This document shows, in pieces, positions 33,205 through 46,900 of a stretch of 64,000 nucleotides of DNA (position 1 is its first letter; every line of letters begins with the position of its first letter). Made by a program: the position numbers and the translations under genes. The notes under the pieces were generated by a model. It saw nothing but the letters and a program-made list of their open reading frames with translations. It ran no database searches and was not told the origin of the DNA. The stretch is from NCBI GenBank assembly GCA_949130495.1, contig OX422221.1, forward strand, positions 24,191,917 to 24,255,916. Direction: 5' to 3'. Source of the DNA: Sambucus nigra. Lineage: Eukaryota; Streptophyta; Magnoliopsida; Dipsacales; Adoxaceae.

Positions 33205-36111
33205 TGTGACACCCTGACTAATTAAATACCGGGTAGCTACTCCTTTATTAAAATAATTCAAAATGCCAAGTTGGTCCAGTTAATAGCATCACTGTCGAAA
33301 ACATTTTTATGATTACTAACCACCTAGTATTTAAAAAGTAAGTTGCCAAATTTTAATTTAAGTCTGATTAACATGCAACAAGTGTAATGAAGAATAATAA
33401 CACCATTCACCATAAAGAAGTAAATAGAATAACCATCACATAATGTAAGTAAAGTTTGGAGGAAAACTCCTCACCACAAAACCACAACTGAAATAACTAA
33501 ACTGGATACTGAAATAATACATGCCAAAGTCTGAAAAACTGAAATGGAAAGATGTCTCTAATAGAAATGGGCAACATGCCCTACAACTGATAGAATACTG
33601 AATGCGGAATCCAACTGATAGAAGCGTCTAAAAGAAATTCCCTGTAGCTTCCACAAACAGCTACAGCTCCTCACCTGAATGAGTATCCTATGCATGGTGT
33701 CCTTGTGGCTGGGCACCTAAAATGATTTTACAAGAAAAAGATTTAAAAGGAAACGGGTCAGTGCCCGAATGTGTAGATATTTTAAAAAAACCTGCAAGTG
33801 CTTTAAAAACATTTAAAACATTAAATGTAAAGTACATGTTAGGACGTGCACTCACATGATATTCTCACCTCTCGTCTAACTGTGCACTCCTATCGTAAGT
33901 ACCCATCTCATAGCCATAGGTTCTACCCTTATTACTCGGTTCTCATTAACATAATAACAATCTCTTTTAAATAGGGCATAACGTAACTTCAGGTTCTCAT
34001 ACAATAGTAATACAACTCGTTATAGATTATCCCTCTATTTTATTCCATAGTTCTACACATAATACTATATGAAAGTTCTTAGTTTATTAAACGTATATTT
34101 CCACAACACAAATATACAATATAAGCACCCCGAGACTAAGCTGTGGTGCACACATACTCTGCTATCCATCCCAGTACATCATGTACATAAGGATCACATA
34201 TTCCGAATCTCTCAGGAATAGTTCAGATAACACAAATCACAAATAATGGAGGCGAACACAGTCACATCACATGGGTCACGTACATACCTACGCTCCCACG
34301 ATCAGCGGACTTATCAATATCCCAATAAGTCTTTCTATGACCTATGTTCATCGAGGTAACCAGTCTAAATCCGGGCAACACAAGGATTAGATGGCCCTAA
34401 GCGAACGCAAACCTCCCGTGATAGCAAGTATGGTAGGTATGTCATACACACAATTCATATACCAATACTAAGTAAACACACGCCTTAGTAATTCCGTAGT
34501 TTAATTGTAGTACTATTCTCATTCTAGTACCAATATATAATTTACACACTATATACGATTCCGGTTTATAATCATACGCGCCATAATCTATTCTCACGCC
34601 GTAGTAGACACTCACGTCTCAACCCACTAATCCCTTTAATTTAAATCGGTCGTAAATAATTTACTCCTCAAAATAACCCAAATGTCCCAAATCTATCAAT
34701 ACATCATCAAAGTAAGGTTACCTATATCCTCGAACAAGATTACGGGACTCCCAAAATCAAAATAGGCCAAAAAGGCCTAAACTGCCAGCTCGTTAGAAGT
34801 CTCGTTCGAACGAGACTGTTCGAATGAGATTCTAGTTCGTTCAAACGAACTGTACCTTCTAACGACATCTCGTTCGAACGAATGTATCGAACGAAATATA
34901 GTTCGTTGGAACGAAGGTATCGAATGAAGTCTCCCCTCGTTAGAAGCAACTGGTCAACTCGTTAGAAGCTCGTTCGAACGACCTGGGAAGGTCTTCTAAC
35001 GAGGGACCAGTTTCGGCCCAGAATTTCTTAGTTACGATTTTCATCAATTTTTACTCCTCAAATCTCCTCTAAACTTCGTCCCAACAATGTTTAAAGGTCT
35101 CTAATCACTTCTAAACATAACAAGGTCAGAAACTAACGTATTTTACTGAGTTAATTCATCCCAATCATCATTAAATCATCAAGTCTCATCACTTTCCCCC
35201 AATTATTCAAGAACACAAACCCTAAAATTTTAATTCATGAATTAACCCAATAAAAATTCGTTTTAATTTCACCCAATCACTAATATTCTCAGTATAATCA
35301 TCTAACTATCATTCTACATGCAATTCTCCTCAAGATTTCAAGTTCTAAGTTCCAAAATACATGGGTTTTCATATTACACCAAGAACAAATCAATTTTATT
35401 AAATTCCTATACATGGAAAAAGCATTCTCTGAAATTAAATGATATTAAACCACTTGCCTCGATTGTCTCTGAATTTGGTGTTGATTTTGTAAAGGTTTTC
35501 TGCAGAATTCCTTCTCCTTCTCTCCCTCTCTAAGCTTTCTTCTCCAAAGGTGGCTATGGTGGCTAGGGTTTTCTTTGGGAAAGTTGGAAACCTAAATGAT
35601 AACCTCCGTAGCTTATTGGGTCATTAAGGGTTGGTTAGTGGGTTTAGTGGGTCTATTCCCAATCAGATTTACTTCTCTAATTTTCGTCACTTTTAATTCC
35701 TAAAAATACGAAATTACCAAAATGCCCTTTATATTGCCGGTTTGGCCTAAAAATACCCCGAGACCCAAACTATACCCCCGACTAATGTTTTCTGACTATC
35801 TCGACCCTTCCGGACGAGTTGGCGCACTCAAAACGATCATACGGTTATTAGATTTTAAAATCACTTTTATAATTAAAATAATTATATCCCGACGCGACTG
35901 TCACACGCGTCCCAATAAAATTACCAGATTGCCGTATATCAATCTCACAACAAATTTCATAATTCAATATTCATATATCATCATATATACTCAATATAGT
36001 CAAATACCAACTCACAACTCGCTAGTATTTTACCAGGATTAATTTCCAAATAATTCACATTTAATTAATTAATCCCAAAAATAAATATAGCCAAAAGTAC
36101 GGGGTATTACA
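33205..36111 (-). repeat. 5' LTR of element 2
   Basis: 2,907 bp, partner of 25384-28346. It lacks 42 bp near 33909 (the segment with ACTACTAGCTAAGTGACATC in the other LTR) and one 14-bp palindrome unit near 34980. Together these account for the full 56-bp length difference. No gene is seen inside. Confidence 0.95.
34789..35003. repeat. TTCGAA palindrome cluster in 5' LTR of element 2
   Basis: Same organisation as 27010-27238: CTCGTTAGAAG at the left edge, TCGTTCGAACGAG-type palindromes inside, CTTCTAACGAG at 34993-35003. One fewer CTCGTTCGAACGAG unit is present than in the 3' LTR. Confidence 0.85.
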
Positions 36112-36116
36112 TTACA
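36112..36116. other. Target site duplication TTACA, right of element 2
   Basis: Matches 25379-25383 and is followed by TTGGTCCCGTGCGAG, the expected monomer continuation. Confidence 0.94.
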
Positions 36117-38235
36117 TTGGTCCCGTGCGAGTTGTTCGTGCCCCCTACGGGGTCGTTTGGGGGGTGGTTTGGGTTTTTACCCTTTAACGGCTTGTTGGTA
36201 AGTTTAAGTGCTGATTTTTGCAAATTTTATTTCATACTCTCAAACCGAGAGACCCGGGACTACGCGGTCAGTTCCTACAAGTTACATTGGTCCCGTGCGA
36301 GGTGTTCGTGCCCCTTACGGGGTCATTTGGGAGGTGGTTTGGGTTTTCACCTTGTAACGGATTGTTTTTAAGTATAAGTGCTGATTTTTGCAAATTAACA
36401 TCATACTCTCAAACCGGGAGACCCGGGACAACGCGGTCCGTCCCTACAAGTTACATTGGTCCCATGCGAGTTGTTCGTGCCTCCTCCGGGGTCGTTTGGG
36501 GGGTGGTTTGGGTTTTCTCCCTGTGATGACATGTTTTTAACTAAGTGTGATATTTGCAAAATTATCGTCATGTTCACAAACCGGGAGACCCGGGACTACG
36601 AGGTCAGTTCCTACAAGTTACATTGGTCCCGTGCGAGAAGTTCGTGCCCCCTACGGGGTGGTTTGGCGGGTGGTTTGGGTTTTCACCCTTTAACGGCTTG
36701 ATTTTAGGTTTAAGTTCTTACTTTTGTAAATTATCATCATACTATCAAACCGGGAGACCCGGGACTACACGATCAGTTCCTACAAGTTATATTGGTCCCA
36801 TGTGAGGTGTTCGTGCCTCCTACGGGGTCGTTTGGGGGTTGGTTTGGGTTTTCACCCTTTGACGGCATGTTTTTAAGTTTAAGTGTTGATTTTTGCCAAT
36901 TATCGTCTTATTCACAAACCGGGAGATCCGGGACTACGCGGTCAGTTCCTACAAGTTAAATTGGTCCCGTGCGAGGTGTTCGTGCCTCCTACGGTGTCGT
37001 TTGGGGGGGTGGTTTGGGTTTTCACCCTTTAACGTCATGTTTTTAAGTTTAAGCGCTGATTTTGGCAAATTATCGTCATACTCTCAGACCGGGAGACCCG
37101 GGAGTACGCGGTCAGGTCCTACAAGTTACATTGGTCCCGTGCGAGGTGTTCGTGCCTCCCTTGGGGGTTGGTTTGAGTTTTCACCCTTTGACGGCTTGTT
37201 TTTAAGTCTAAGTGCTAATTTTTGCAAATTATCATCATACTCTCAAACCAGGAGACCTGGGACTACGCGGTCAGTTCCTACAAGTTACATTGGTCCCGTG
37301 CGAGGTGTTCATGCCCCCTACGGGGTCGTTTGGGGGGTGGTTTGGGTTTTCACCTTTTAACGACTTGTTTTTATGTTTAAGTGCTGATTTTTGCAAATTA
37401 TCATCATACTCTCAAACCAGGAGACCTGGGACTACGCGGTCAGTTCCTACAAGTTACATTGGTCTCGTGCGAGGTGTTCATGCCCCCTACGGGGTCGTTT
37501 GGGGGTTGGTTTGAGTTTTCACCCTTTGACGTCTTGTTTTTAAGTCTAAGTGCTGATTTTTGCAAATTATCGTCATACTCTCAAAACGGGAGACCCGGGA
37601 CTACGCGGTCAGTTACTACAAGTTATATTGGTCCCGTGCGAGGTGTTCGTGCCCCCTACGGGGTCGTTTGGGGGGTGGTTTGGGTTTTCACCCTTTAACG
37701 GCTTATTTTTAAGTTTAAGTACGGATTTTTTCAAATTATCGTCATTCTCTCAAACCGGGAGACCCGGGACTACGCGGTCAGTTCCTACAAGTTACATTGG
37801 TCCCGTGCGAGGTATTCGTGCCCCCTACGGGGTCGTTTGGGAGGTGGTTTGGGTCTTCACCCTTTGACGCCTTGTTTTTAAGTTTAAGTTCTGATTTTTG
37901 CAAATTATCATCATACTATCAAACTGGGAGACCCGGGACTACACGATCAGTTCCTACAAGTTACATGGGTCCGGTGCGAGGTGTCCGTGCCTCCTACGGG
38001 GTCGTTTGGGGGGTCCTTTGGGTTTTCACCCTTTGACGGCTTATTTTTAGGTTTAAGTGCTGATTTTTGTAAACTATTGTCATACTATCAAACCGGAAGA
38101 CCCGGGACTACACGATCAGTTCCTACAAGTTATATTGGTCCCGGGCGAGGTGTTCGTGCCTCCTACGGGGTCATTTGGAGGGTGGTTTGGGTTTTCACCC
38201 TTTGACGGCTTGTTTTTAAGTAGAAGTGCTAATTT

Positions 38236-40935
38236 TTGGAAATTATCGTCATACTCTCAAAGAGGGAGACCCGGGACTACACGATCAGTTCCTACAAGTT
38301 ACATTGGTCCCGTGCGAGGTGTTCCTTCCCCCTACGGGGTCATTTGGGGAGTGGTTTGGGTTTTCACTCTTTTGACGACATGTTTTTAAGTTTGATTTCT
38401 ATTTTTTGCCAATTATCATCATACTCTCAAATCGGGAGACCCGGGACTATGCGATCAGTTCCTACAAGTTACATTGGTCCCGTGCGAGGTGTTCGTGCCC
38501 CCTACGGGTTCGTTTGGCGGGTGGTTTGGGTCTTCACCCTTTAACGACTTGTTTTTAAGTTTAAGTGATGGTTTTTTTAAATTATCGTCATACAATCAAA
38601 TCGGGAGACCCGGGACTACGCGATCAGTTCCTACAAGTTACATTGGTCCCGTGCGAGGTGTTCGTGCCTCCTATGGGGTCGTTTGGGGGGTGGTTTGGGT
38701 TTTCACTCATTGACGGCTTGTTTTTAACAAAGTGTGATTTTTGCAAATTATCGTCATATTCAAAAACCGAGAGACCCGAGACTATGCAGTCAGTTCCTAC
38801 AAGTTACATTGGACCCGTGCGAGTTGTTCGTGCCCCCTACGGGGTCGTTTGGTCGTTGGTTTGGTTTTTCACCCTTTAACGGCTTGTTTTTATGTTTAAG
38901 TGCTGATTTTTGCAAATTATCGTCATACTCTCAAACCGAGAGACCCGGGACTATGCGGTCAGTTCCTACAAGTTACATTGGTCCCGTGCGAGGTGTTCGT
39001 GCCCCCTACGGGGTCGTTTGGGGGGTGGTTTAGGTTTTCACCCAGTAACGACTTGTTTTTAAGTCTAAGTGCTGATTTTTGCAAATTATCATCATACTTT
39101 CAAACCGGGAGACCCGGGACTACGCGGTCAGTTCCTACAAGTTACATTGGTCCCGTACGAGGTGTTCGTGCCTCCTACGGGGTCGTTTGGTGGGTGGTTT
39201 GGGTTTTCACCCTTTGACGTCATGTTTTTAAGTTTAAGTGCTGATTTTTGCAAATTATCGTCATACTCTCAGACCGGAAGACCCGGGACTACGCGGTCAG
39301 TTCCTACAAGTTACATTGGTCCCGTGCGAGGAGTTCGCGCCCCCTACGGGGTCGTTTGGCGGGTGGTTTGGGTTTTCACCCTTTAACGGCTTGTTTTTAA
39401 GTTTAAGTGCTGATTTTTGGAAATTATCGTCATACTATCAAACCGGAAGACCCGGGTTACACGATCAGTTCCTACAAGTTATATTGGTCCCGGGCGAGGT
39501 GTTCGTGCCTCCTACGGGGTCGTTTGGGGGGTGGTTTGGGTTTTCACCCTTTGACGGCTTGTTTTTAAGTTTAAGTGCTGATTTTTGGAAATTATCGTCA
39601 TACTCTCCAACAGGGAGACCCGGGACTACGCGATCAGTTCCTACAAGTTACATTGGTCCCGTGCGAGGTGTTCGTTCCCCCTACGGGGTCATTTGGGGAG
39701 TGGTTTGGGTTTTCACCCTTTTGACGACATGTTTTTAAGTTTGATTTCTAATTTTTGCCAATTATCGTCATACTCTCAAACCGGGAGACCCGGGACTATG
39801 AGGTCAGTTCCTACAAGTTACATTGGTCCCGTGCGAGGTGTTCGTGCCCCCTACGGGGTCGTTTGGGCGGTGGTTTGGGTCTTCACCCTTTAACGACTTG
39901 TTTTTAAGTTTAAGTGCTGATTTTTGCAAATTATCGTCATACTCTCAGACCGGAAGACCCGGGACTACGCGGTCAGTTCCTACAAGTTACATTGGTCCCG
40001 TGCGAGGAGTTCGCGCCCCCTACGGGGTCGTTTGGCGGGTGGTTTGGGTTTTCACCCTTTAACGGCTTGTTTTTAAGTTTAAGTGCTGATTTTTGGAAAT
40101 TATCGTCATACTATCAAACCGGAAGACCCGGGACTACACGATTAGTTCCTACAAGTTATATTGGTCCCGGGCGAGGTGTTCGTGCCTCCTACGGGGTCGT
40201 TTGGTTTTTCACCCTTTAACGGCTTGTTTTTATGTTTAAGTGCTGATTTTTGCAAATTATCGTCATACTCTCAAACCGAGAGACCCGGGACTATGCGGTC
40301 AGTTCCTACAAGTTACATTGGTCCCGTGCGAGGTGTTCGTGCCCCCTACGGGGTCGTTTGGGGGGTGGTTTAGGTTTTCACCCAGTAACGACTTGTTTTT
40401 AAGTCTAAGTGTTGATTTTTGCAAATTATCGTCATACTTTCAAACTGGGAGACCCGGGACTACGCGATCAGTTCCTACAAGTTACATTGATCCCGTACGA
40501 GGTGTTCGCGCCTCCTACTGGGTCGTTTGGTGGGTGGTTTGGTTTTTCACCCTTTGACGTCATGTTTTTAAGTTTAAGCGCTGATTTTTGCAAATTATCG
40601 TCATACTCTCAGACCGGAAGACCCGGGACTACGCGGTCAGTTCCTACTGGTTACATTGGTCCCGTGCGAGGAGTTCGTGCCCCCTACGGGGTCGTTTGGC
40701 GGGTGGTTTGGGTTTTCACCCTTTGACGGCTTGTTTTTAGGTTTAAGTGTTGATTTTTGTAAATTATCGTCATACTATCAAACCGAAAGACCCGAGACTA
40801 CACGATCAGTTCCTACAAGTTATATTGGTCCCGGGCGAGGTGTCCGTGCCTCCTACGGGGTCATTTGGAGGGTGGTTTGGGTTTTCACCCTTTGACGGCT
40901 TGTTTTTAAGTTTAAGTGCAGATTTTTGGAAATTA
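38236..40935 (+). repeat. 1.34-kb higher-order satellite repeat, two units
   Basis: A distinctive monomer with TTTGATTTCTAATTTTTGCC and CATTTGGGGAGTGG occurs at 38391, 39740 and 41081, spaced 1,349 and 1,341 bp (about eight monomers). A second marker, GTTTAGGTTTTCACCCAGTAACG, near 39030 and 40370 keeps the same spacing. Confidence 0.8.
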
Positions 40936-40939
40936 TCAT

Positions 40940-43900
40940 CATACTCTCAAACAGGGAGACCCGGGACTACGCGATCAGTTCCTACAAGTTACATTGGTCC
41001 CGTGCGAGGTGTTCGTTCCCCCTACGGGGTCATTTGGGGAGTGGTTTGGGTTTTCACCCTTTTGACGACATGTTTTTAAGTTTGATTTCTAATTTTTGCC
41101 AATTATCGTCATACTCTCAAACCGGGAGACCCGGGACTATGAGGTCAGTTCCTACAAGTTACATTGGTCCCGTGTGAGGTGTTCGTGCCCCCTACGGGGT
41201 CGTTTGGGCGGTGGTTCGGGTCTTCACCCTTTAACGACTTGTTTTTAAGTTTAAGTGATGGTTTTATCAAATTATCGACATACTATCAAACCGGGAGAGC
41301 CGGGACTACGCGATTAGTTCCTACAAGTTACATTGGTCCCGTGCAAGGTGTTCGTGCCTCCTACGGGGTCGTTTGGGGGGTGGTTTGGGTTTTCACCTTT
41401 GACGGCTTGTTTTTAACAAAGTGTGATTTTGCAAATTATCGTCATATTCAAAAACCGAGAGACCCGGGACCTACGCGGTCAGGTCCTACAAGTACATTGG
41501 ACCCGTGCGAGTTGTTCGTACCCCCTACGGGGTCGTTTGGTCGGTGGTTTGGTTTTTCACCCTTTAACGGCTTGTTTTTATGTTTAAGTGCTGATTTTTG
41601 CAAATTATTGTCATACTCTCAAACCGAGAGACCCGGGACTATGCGGTCAGTTCCTACAAGTTACATTGGTCCCGTGCGAGGTGTTCGTGCCCCCTACGGG
41701 GTCGTTTGGGTGGTGGTTTAGGTTTTCACCCAGTAACGGCTTGTTTTCAAGTCTAAGTGCTGATTTTTGCAAATTATCGTCATACTTTCAAACCGGGAGA
41801 CCCGGGACTACGTGGTCAGTTCCTACAAGTTACATTGGTCCCGTACGAGGTGTTCGCGCCTCCTAAGGGGTCGTTTGGGGGTTGGTTTGAGTTTTCACCC
41901 TTTGACGGCTTGTTTTTAAGTCTAAGTGCTGATTTTTGAAAATTATCGTCACACTCTCAAACCGGGAGACCCGGGACTACGCGGTCAGTTCCTACAAGTT
42001 ACATTGGTCCCGTGCGAGGTGTTCGTTCCCCCTACGGGGTCGTTTGGGTTGGGTTTTCACCCTTTAACTGCTTGTTTTTAAGTTTAAGTGCTGATTTTTG
42101 CAAATTATCATCATACTATCAAACCGGGAGACCCGGGACTACGCGGCTAGTTCCTACAAGTTACATTGGTCCCGTGCGAGGTGTTCATGCTCCCTACGGG
42201 GTGGTTTGGGTTTTCACTCTTTAACGGTTTGTTTTTTAGTCTAAGTGTGATTTGTGCAAATTATCATCATATTCTCAAACCGAGAGACCCGAGACTACGT
42301 GGCCAGTTCCTACAAGTTACATTGGTCCCATGCGAGGTGTTCTTGCCTCCTACGGGGTCGTTTTCGAACGGGTTTAGGTTTTCACCCTTTAACGGCTTGT
42401 TTTTAAGTCAAAATTTTATTTCTCCAAATTATCGTCAAATTCTCAAACCGAGGGACCCGAGAGTACGCGGTCAGTTCCTACAACTTACATTGGTCCCGTG
42501 CGAGGTGTTCGTGTCATCTAAGGGGTCGTTTGGGGGGTGGTTTGGGTTTTCACCCTCTAACGGCTTGTTTTTAAGTTTAAGTGCTGATTTTTGCAAATTA
42601 TCATCATACAATCAAACCGGGCGACCCGGGACTACGCGATCAGTTTCTATAATTTACATTGGTCCGTGCGAGGTGTTCGTGCCTCCTACGGGGTCGTTTG
42701 GGGGTTGGTTTGGGTTTTCACCCTTTGACGGCATGTTTTTAAGTTTATGTGTTGATTTTTGCCAATTATCAGCCTATTCACAAATCGGGAGATCCGGGAC
42801 TACGCGGTCAGTTCCTACAAGTTACATTGGTCCCGGGCGAGGTGTTCGTGCCCCCTACGGGATCGTTTGAGGGGTGGTTTGGGTTTTTACCCTTTAACGG
42901 CTTGTTTAAGTTTAAGTGCTGATTTTTGCCAACTATTGTCATACTCTCAAACCGAGAAACCCGGGACTATGCGATGAGTTCCTACAAGTTACATTGGTCC
43001 CGTGCGAGGTGTTCGTGCCTCCTACGGGGTCGTTTGGGGGTTGGTTTGGATTTTCACCCTTTGACGGCATGTTTTTAACTAAGTGTGATTTTTGCAAATT
43101 ATCGTCAAATTCACAAACCGGGAGACCCGGGACTACGCGGTCAGTTACTACAAGTTACATTGGTCCCGTGCGAGGTGTTCGTGTCCCCTATGGTGTCGTT
43201 TGGGGGGTGTTTTCACCCTTTAACGGCTTGTTTTTAAGTTTAAGTGCTGAGTTTTGCAAATTCTCAACATATTCATAAACCAAGATACCCGGGACTACGC
43301 GATCAGTTCCTACAAGTTACATTGGTCCCGTGTGAGGTGTTCGTGCCTCCTACGGGGTAGTTTGGGGGTTGGATTGGATTTTCACCCTTTGACGGCATGT
43401 TTTTAACTAATTGTGATTTTTGCAAATTATCGTCATACTCACAAACTGGGAGACCCGGGACTACGCGGTCAGTTCCTACAAGTTACATTGGTCCCGTGCG
43501 AGGTGTTCATGCCCCCTACGGGGTCGTTTGGGTTTTTCACCCTTTAACGGCTTGTTTTTATGTCTAAGTGCTGATTTTTGCAAATTATCATCATACAATC
43601 AAACCGGGAGACCCGGGACTACGCGATCAGTTTCTATAATTTACATTGGTCCGTGCGAGGTGTTCGTGCCTCCTACGGGGTCGTTTGGGGGTTGGTTTGG
43701 GTTTTCACCCTTTGACGGCATGTTTTTAAGTTTAAGTGTTGATTTTTGTCAATTATCAGCCTATTCACAAATCAGGAGATCCGGGACAACGCGGTCAGTT
43801 CCTACAAGTTACATTGGTCCCGGGCGAGGTGTTCGTGCCCCCTACGGGATCGTTTGGGGGGTGGTTTGGGTTTTCACCCTTTAACGGCTTGTTTAAGTTT

Positions 43901-46900
43901 AAGTGCTGATTTTTGCCAACTATTGTCATACTCTCAAACCGAGAAACCCGGGACTACGCGATCAGTTCCTACAAGTTACATTGGTCCCGTACGAGGTGTT
44001 CCTTCCCCCTACGGGGTCATTTGGGGAGTGGTTTGGGTTTTCACCCTTTTGACGACATGTTTTTAAGTTTGATTTCTAATTTTTGCCAATTATCGTCATA
44101 CTCTCAAATCGGGAGACCCGGGACTATGAGGTCAGTTCCTACCAGTTACATTGGTCCCGCGTGAGGTGTTCGTGCCCCCTACGGGGTCGTTTGGGCGGTG
44201 GTTCGGGTCTTCACCCTTTAACGACTTGTTTTTAAGTTTAAGTGATTGTTTTATCAAATTATCGTCATCCTATCAAACCGGGAGAGCCGGGACTACGCGA
44301 TCAGTTCCTACAAGTTACATTGGTCCCGTGCAAGGTGTTCGTGCCTCCTACGGGGTCGTTTGGGGGTGGTTTGGGTTTTCACCCTTTGACGGCTTGTTTT
44401 TAACAAAGTGTGATTTTTGCAAATTATCGTCATATTCAAAAACCGAGAGACCCGGGACTACGCGGTCAGTTCCTACAAGTTACATTGGACCCGTGCGAGT
44501 TGTTCGTACCCCCTACGGGGTCGTTTGGTCGGTGGTTTGGTTTTTCACCCTTTAACGGCTTGTTTTTATGTTTAAGTGCTGATTTTTGCAAATTATCGTC
44601 ATACTCTCAAACTGAGAGACCCGGGACTATGCGGTCAGTTCCTACAAGTTACATTGGTCCCGTGCGAGGTGTTCGTGCCCCCTACGGGGTCGTTTGGGTG
44701 GTGGTTTAGGTTTTCACCCAGTAACGGCTTATTTTTAAGTCTAAGTGCTGATTTTTGCAAATTATCGTCATACTTTCAAACCGGGAGACCCGGGACTACG
44801 TGGTCAGTTCCTACAAGTTACATTGGTCCCGTACGAGGTGTTCGCGCCTCCTAAGGGGTCGTTTGGGGGTTGGTTTGAGTTTTCACCCTTTGACGGCTTG
44901 TTTTTAAGTCTAAGTGCTGATTTTTGAAAATTATCGTCACACTCTCAAACCGGGAGACCCGGGACTACGCGGTTAGTTCCTACAAGTTACATTGGTCCCG
45001 TGCGAGGTGTTCGTTCCCCCTACGGGGTCGTTTGGGTTGGGTTTTCACCCTTTAACTGCTTGTTTTTAAGTTTAACTGCTGATTTTTGCAAATTATCATC
45101 ATACTCTCAAACCGGGAGACCCGGGACTACGCGGTTAGTTCCTACAAGTTACATTGGTCCCGTGCGAGGTGTTCATGCTCCCTACGGGGTGGTTTGGGTT
45201 TTCACTCTTTAACGGTTTGTTTTTTAGTCTAAGTGTGATTTGTGCAAATTATCATCATATTCTCAAACCGAGAGACCAGGGACTATATGGTCAGTTCTTA
45301 CAAGTTACATTGGTCCCATGCGAGGTGTTCTTGCCTCCTACGGGGTCGTTTTCGAACGGGTTTAGGTTTTCACCCTTTAACGGCTTGGTTTTAAGTCAAA
45401 ATTTTATTTTTCCAAATTATCGTCAAATTCTCAAACCGAGGGACCCGAGAGTACGCGGTCAGTTCCTACAACTTACATTGGTCCCGTGCGAGGTGTTCGT
45501 GTCATCTAAGGGGTCGTTTGGGGGGTGGTTTGGGTTTTCACCCTCTAAAGGCTTGTTTTTAAGTTTAAGTGCTGATTTTTGCAAATTATCATCATACAAT
45601 CAAACCGGGAGACCCGGGACTACGCGATCAGTTTCTATAATTTACATTGGTCCGTGCGAGGTGTTCGTGCCTCCTACGGGGTCGTTTGGGGGTTGGTTTG
45701 GGTTTTCACCCTTTGACGGCATGTTTTTAAGTTTAAGTGTTGATTTTTGCCAATTATCAGCCTATTCACAAATCGGGAGATCCGGGACTACGCGGTCACT
45801 TCCTACAAGTTACATTGGTCCCGGGCGAGGTGTTCGTGCCCCCTACGGGATCGTTTGGGGGGTGGTTTGGGTTTTTACCCTTTAACGGCTTGTTTAAGTT
45901 TAAGTGCTGATTTTTGCCAACTATTGTCATACTCTCAAACCGAGAAACCCGGGACTATGCGATGAGTTCCTACAAGTTACATTGGTCCCGTGCGAGGTGT
46001 TCGTGCCTCCTACGGGGTCGTTTGGGGGTTGGTTTGGATTTTCACCCTTTGACGGCATGTTTTTAACTAAGTGTGATTTTTGCAAATTATCGTCAAATTC
46101 ACAAACTGGGAGACCCGGGACTACGCGGTCAGTTACTACAAGTTACATTGGTCCCGTGCGAGGTGTTCGTGTCCCCTATGGTGTCGTTTGGGGGGTGTTT
46201 TCACCCTTTAACGGCTTGTTTTTAAGTTTAAGTGCTGAGTTTTGCAAATTATCAACATATTCATAAACCAAGAGACCCGGGACTACGCGATCAGTTCCTA
46301 CAAGTTAAATTGGTCCCGTGTGAGGTGTTCGTGCCTCTTACGGGGTAGTTTGGGGGTTGGATTGGATTTTCACCCTTTGACGGCATGTTTTTAACTAATT
46401 GTGATTTTTGCAAATTATCGTCATACTCACAAACCGGGAGACCCGGGACTACGCGATCAGTTCCTACAAGTTACATTGGTCCCGTGCGAGGTGTTCATGC
46501 CCCCTACGGGGTCGTTTGGGTTTTTCACCCTTTAACGGCTTATTTTTATGTCTAAGTGCTGATTTTTGCAAATTATCATCATACAATCAAACCGGGAGAC
46601 CCGGGACTACGCGATCATTTTCTATAATTTACATTGGTCCGTGCGAGGTGTTCGTGCCTCCTACGGGGTCGTTTGGGGGTTGGTTTGGGTTTTCACCCTT
46701 TGACGGCATGCTTTTAAGTTTAAGTGTTGATTTTTGCCAATTATCAGCCTATTCACAAATCGGGAGATCCGGGACTACGCAGTCAGTTCCTACAAGTTAC
46801 ATCGGTCCCGGGCGAGGTGCTCGTGCCCCCTACGGGATCGTTTGGGGGGTGGTTTGGGTTTTCACCCATTAACGGCTTGTTTAAGTTTAAGTGATGATTT

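Larger units (their letters stand above)
25384..36111 (-). mobile_element. Element 2: Tekay/Del-like chromovirus LTR retrotransposon
   Basis: Complete 10,728-bp element with LTRs of 2,963 and 2,907 bp, plus-strand ends TGTGACACCC...GGTATTACA, and TSD TTACA. Read on the minus strand: 5' LTR (33205-36111), initiator-Met PBS, one gag-pol frame ending in a chromodomain-like tail, polypurine tract, 3' LTR (25384-28346). The Met primer, the length of the LTRs and the integrase tail with VQWRHHNVEESTWE place it with Tekay/Del chromoviruses. The LTRs differ at roughly 2% of sites (about 13 substitutions in the first 600 bp) plus 42-bp and 14-bp deletions in the right LTR, so it is older than element 1. 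At least nine in-frame stops make it non-coding. Confidence 0.95.

Noticed and set aside
25384..36111. Centromere-specific CRM-type element
   Set aside because: The long LTRs and the VQWRHHNVEESTWE integrase tail fit Tekay/Del chromoviruses; I saw no CRM-type tail.
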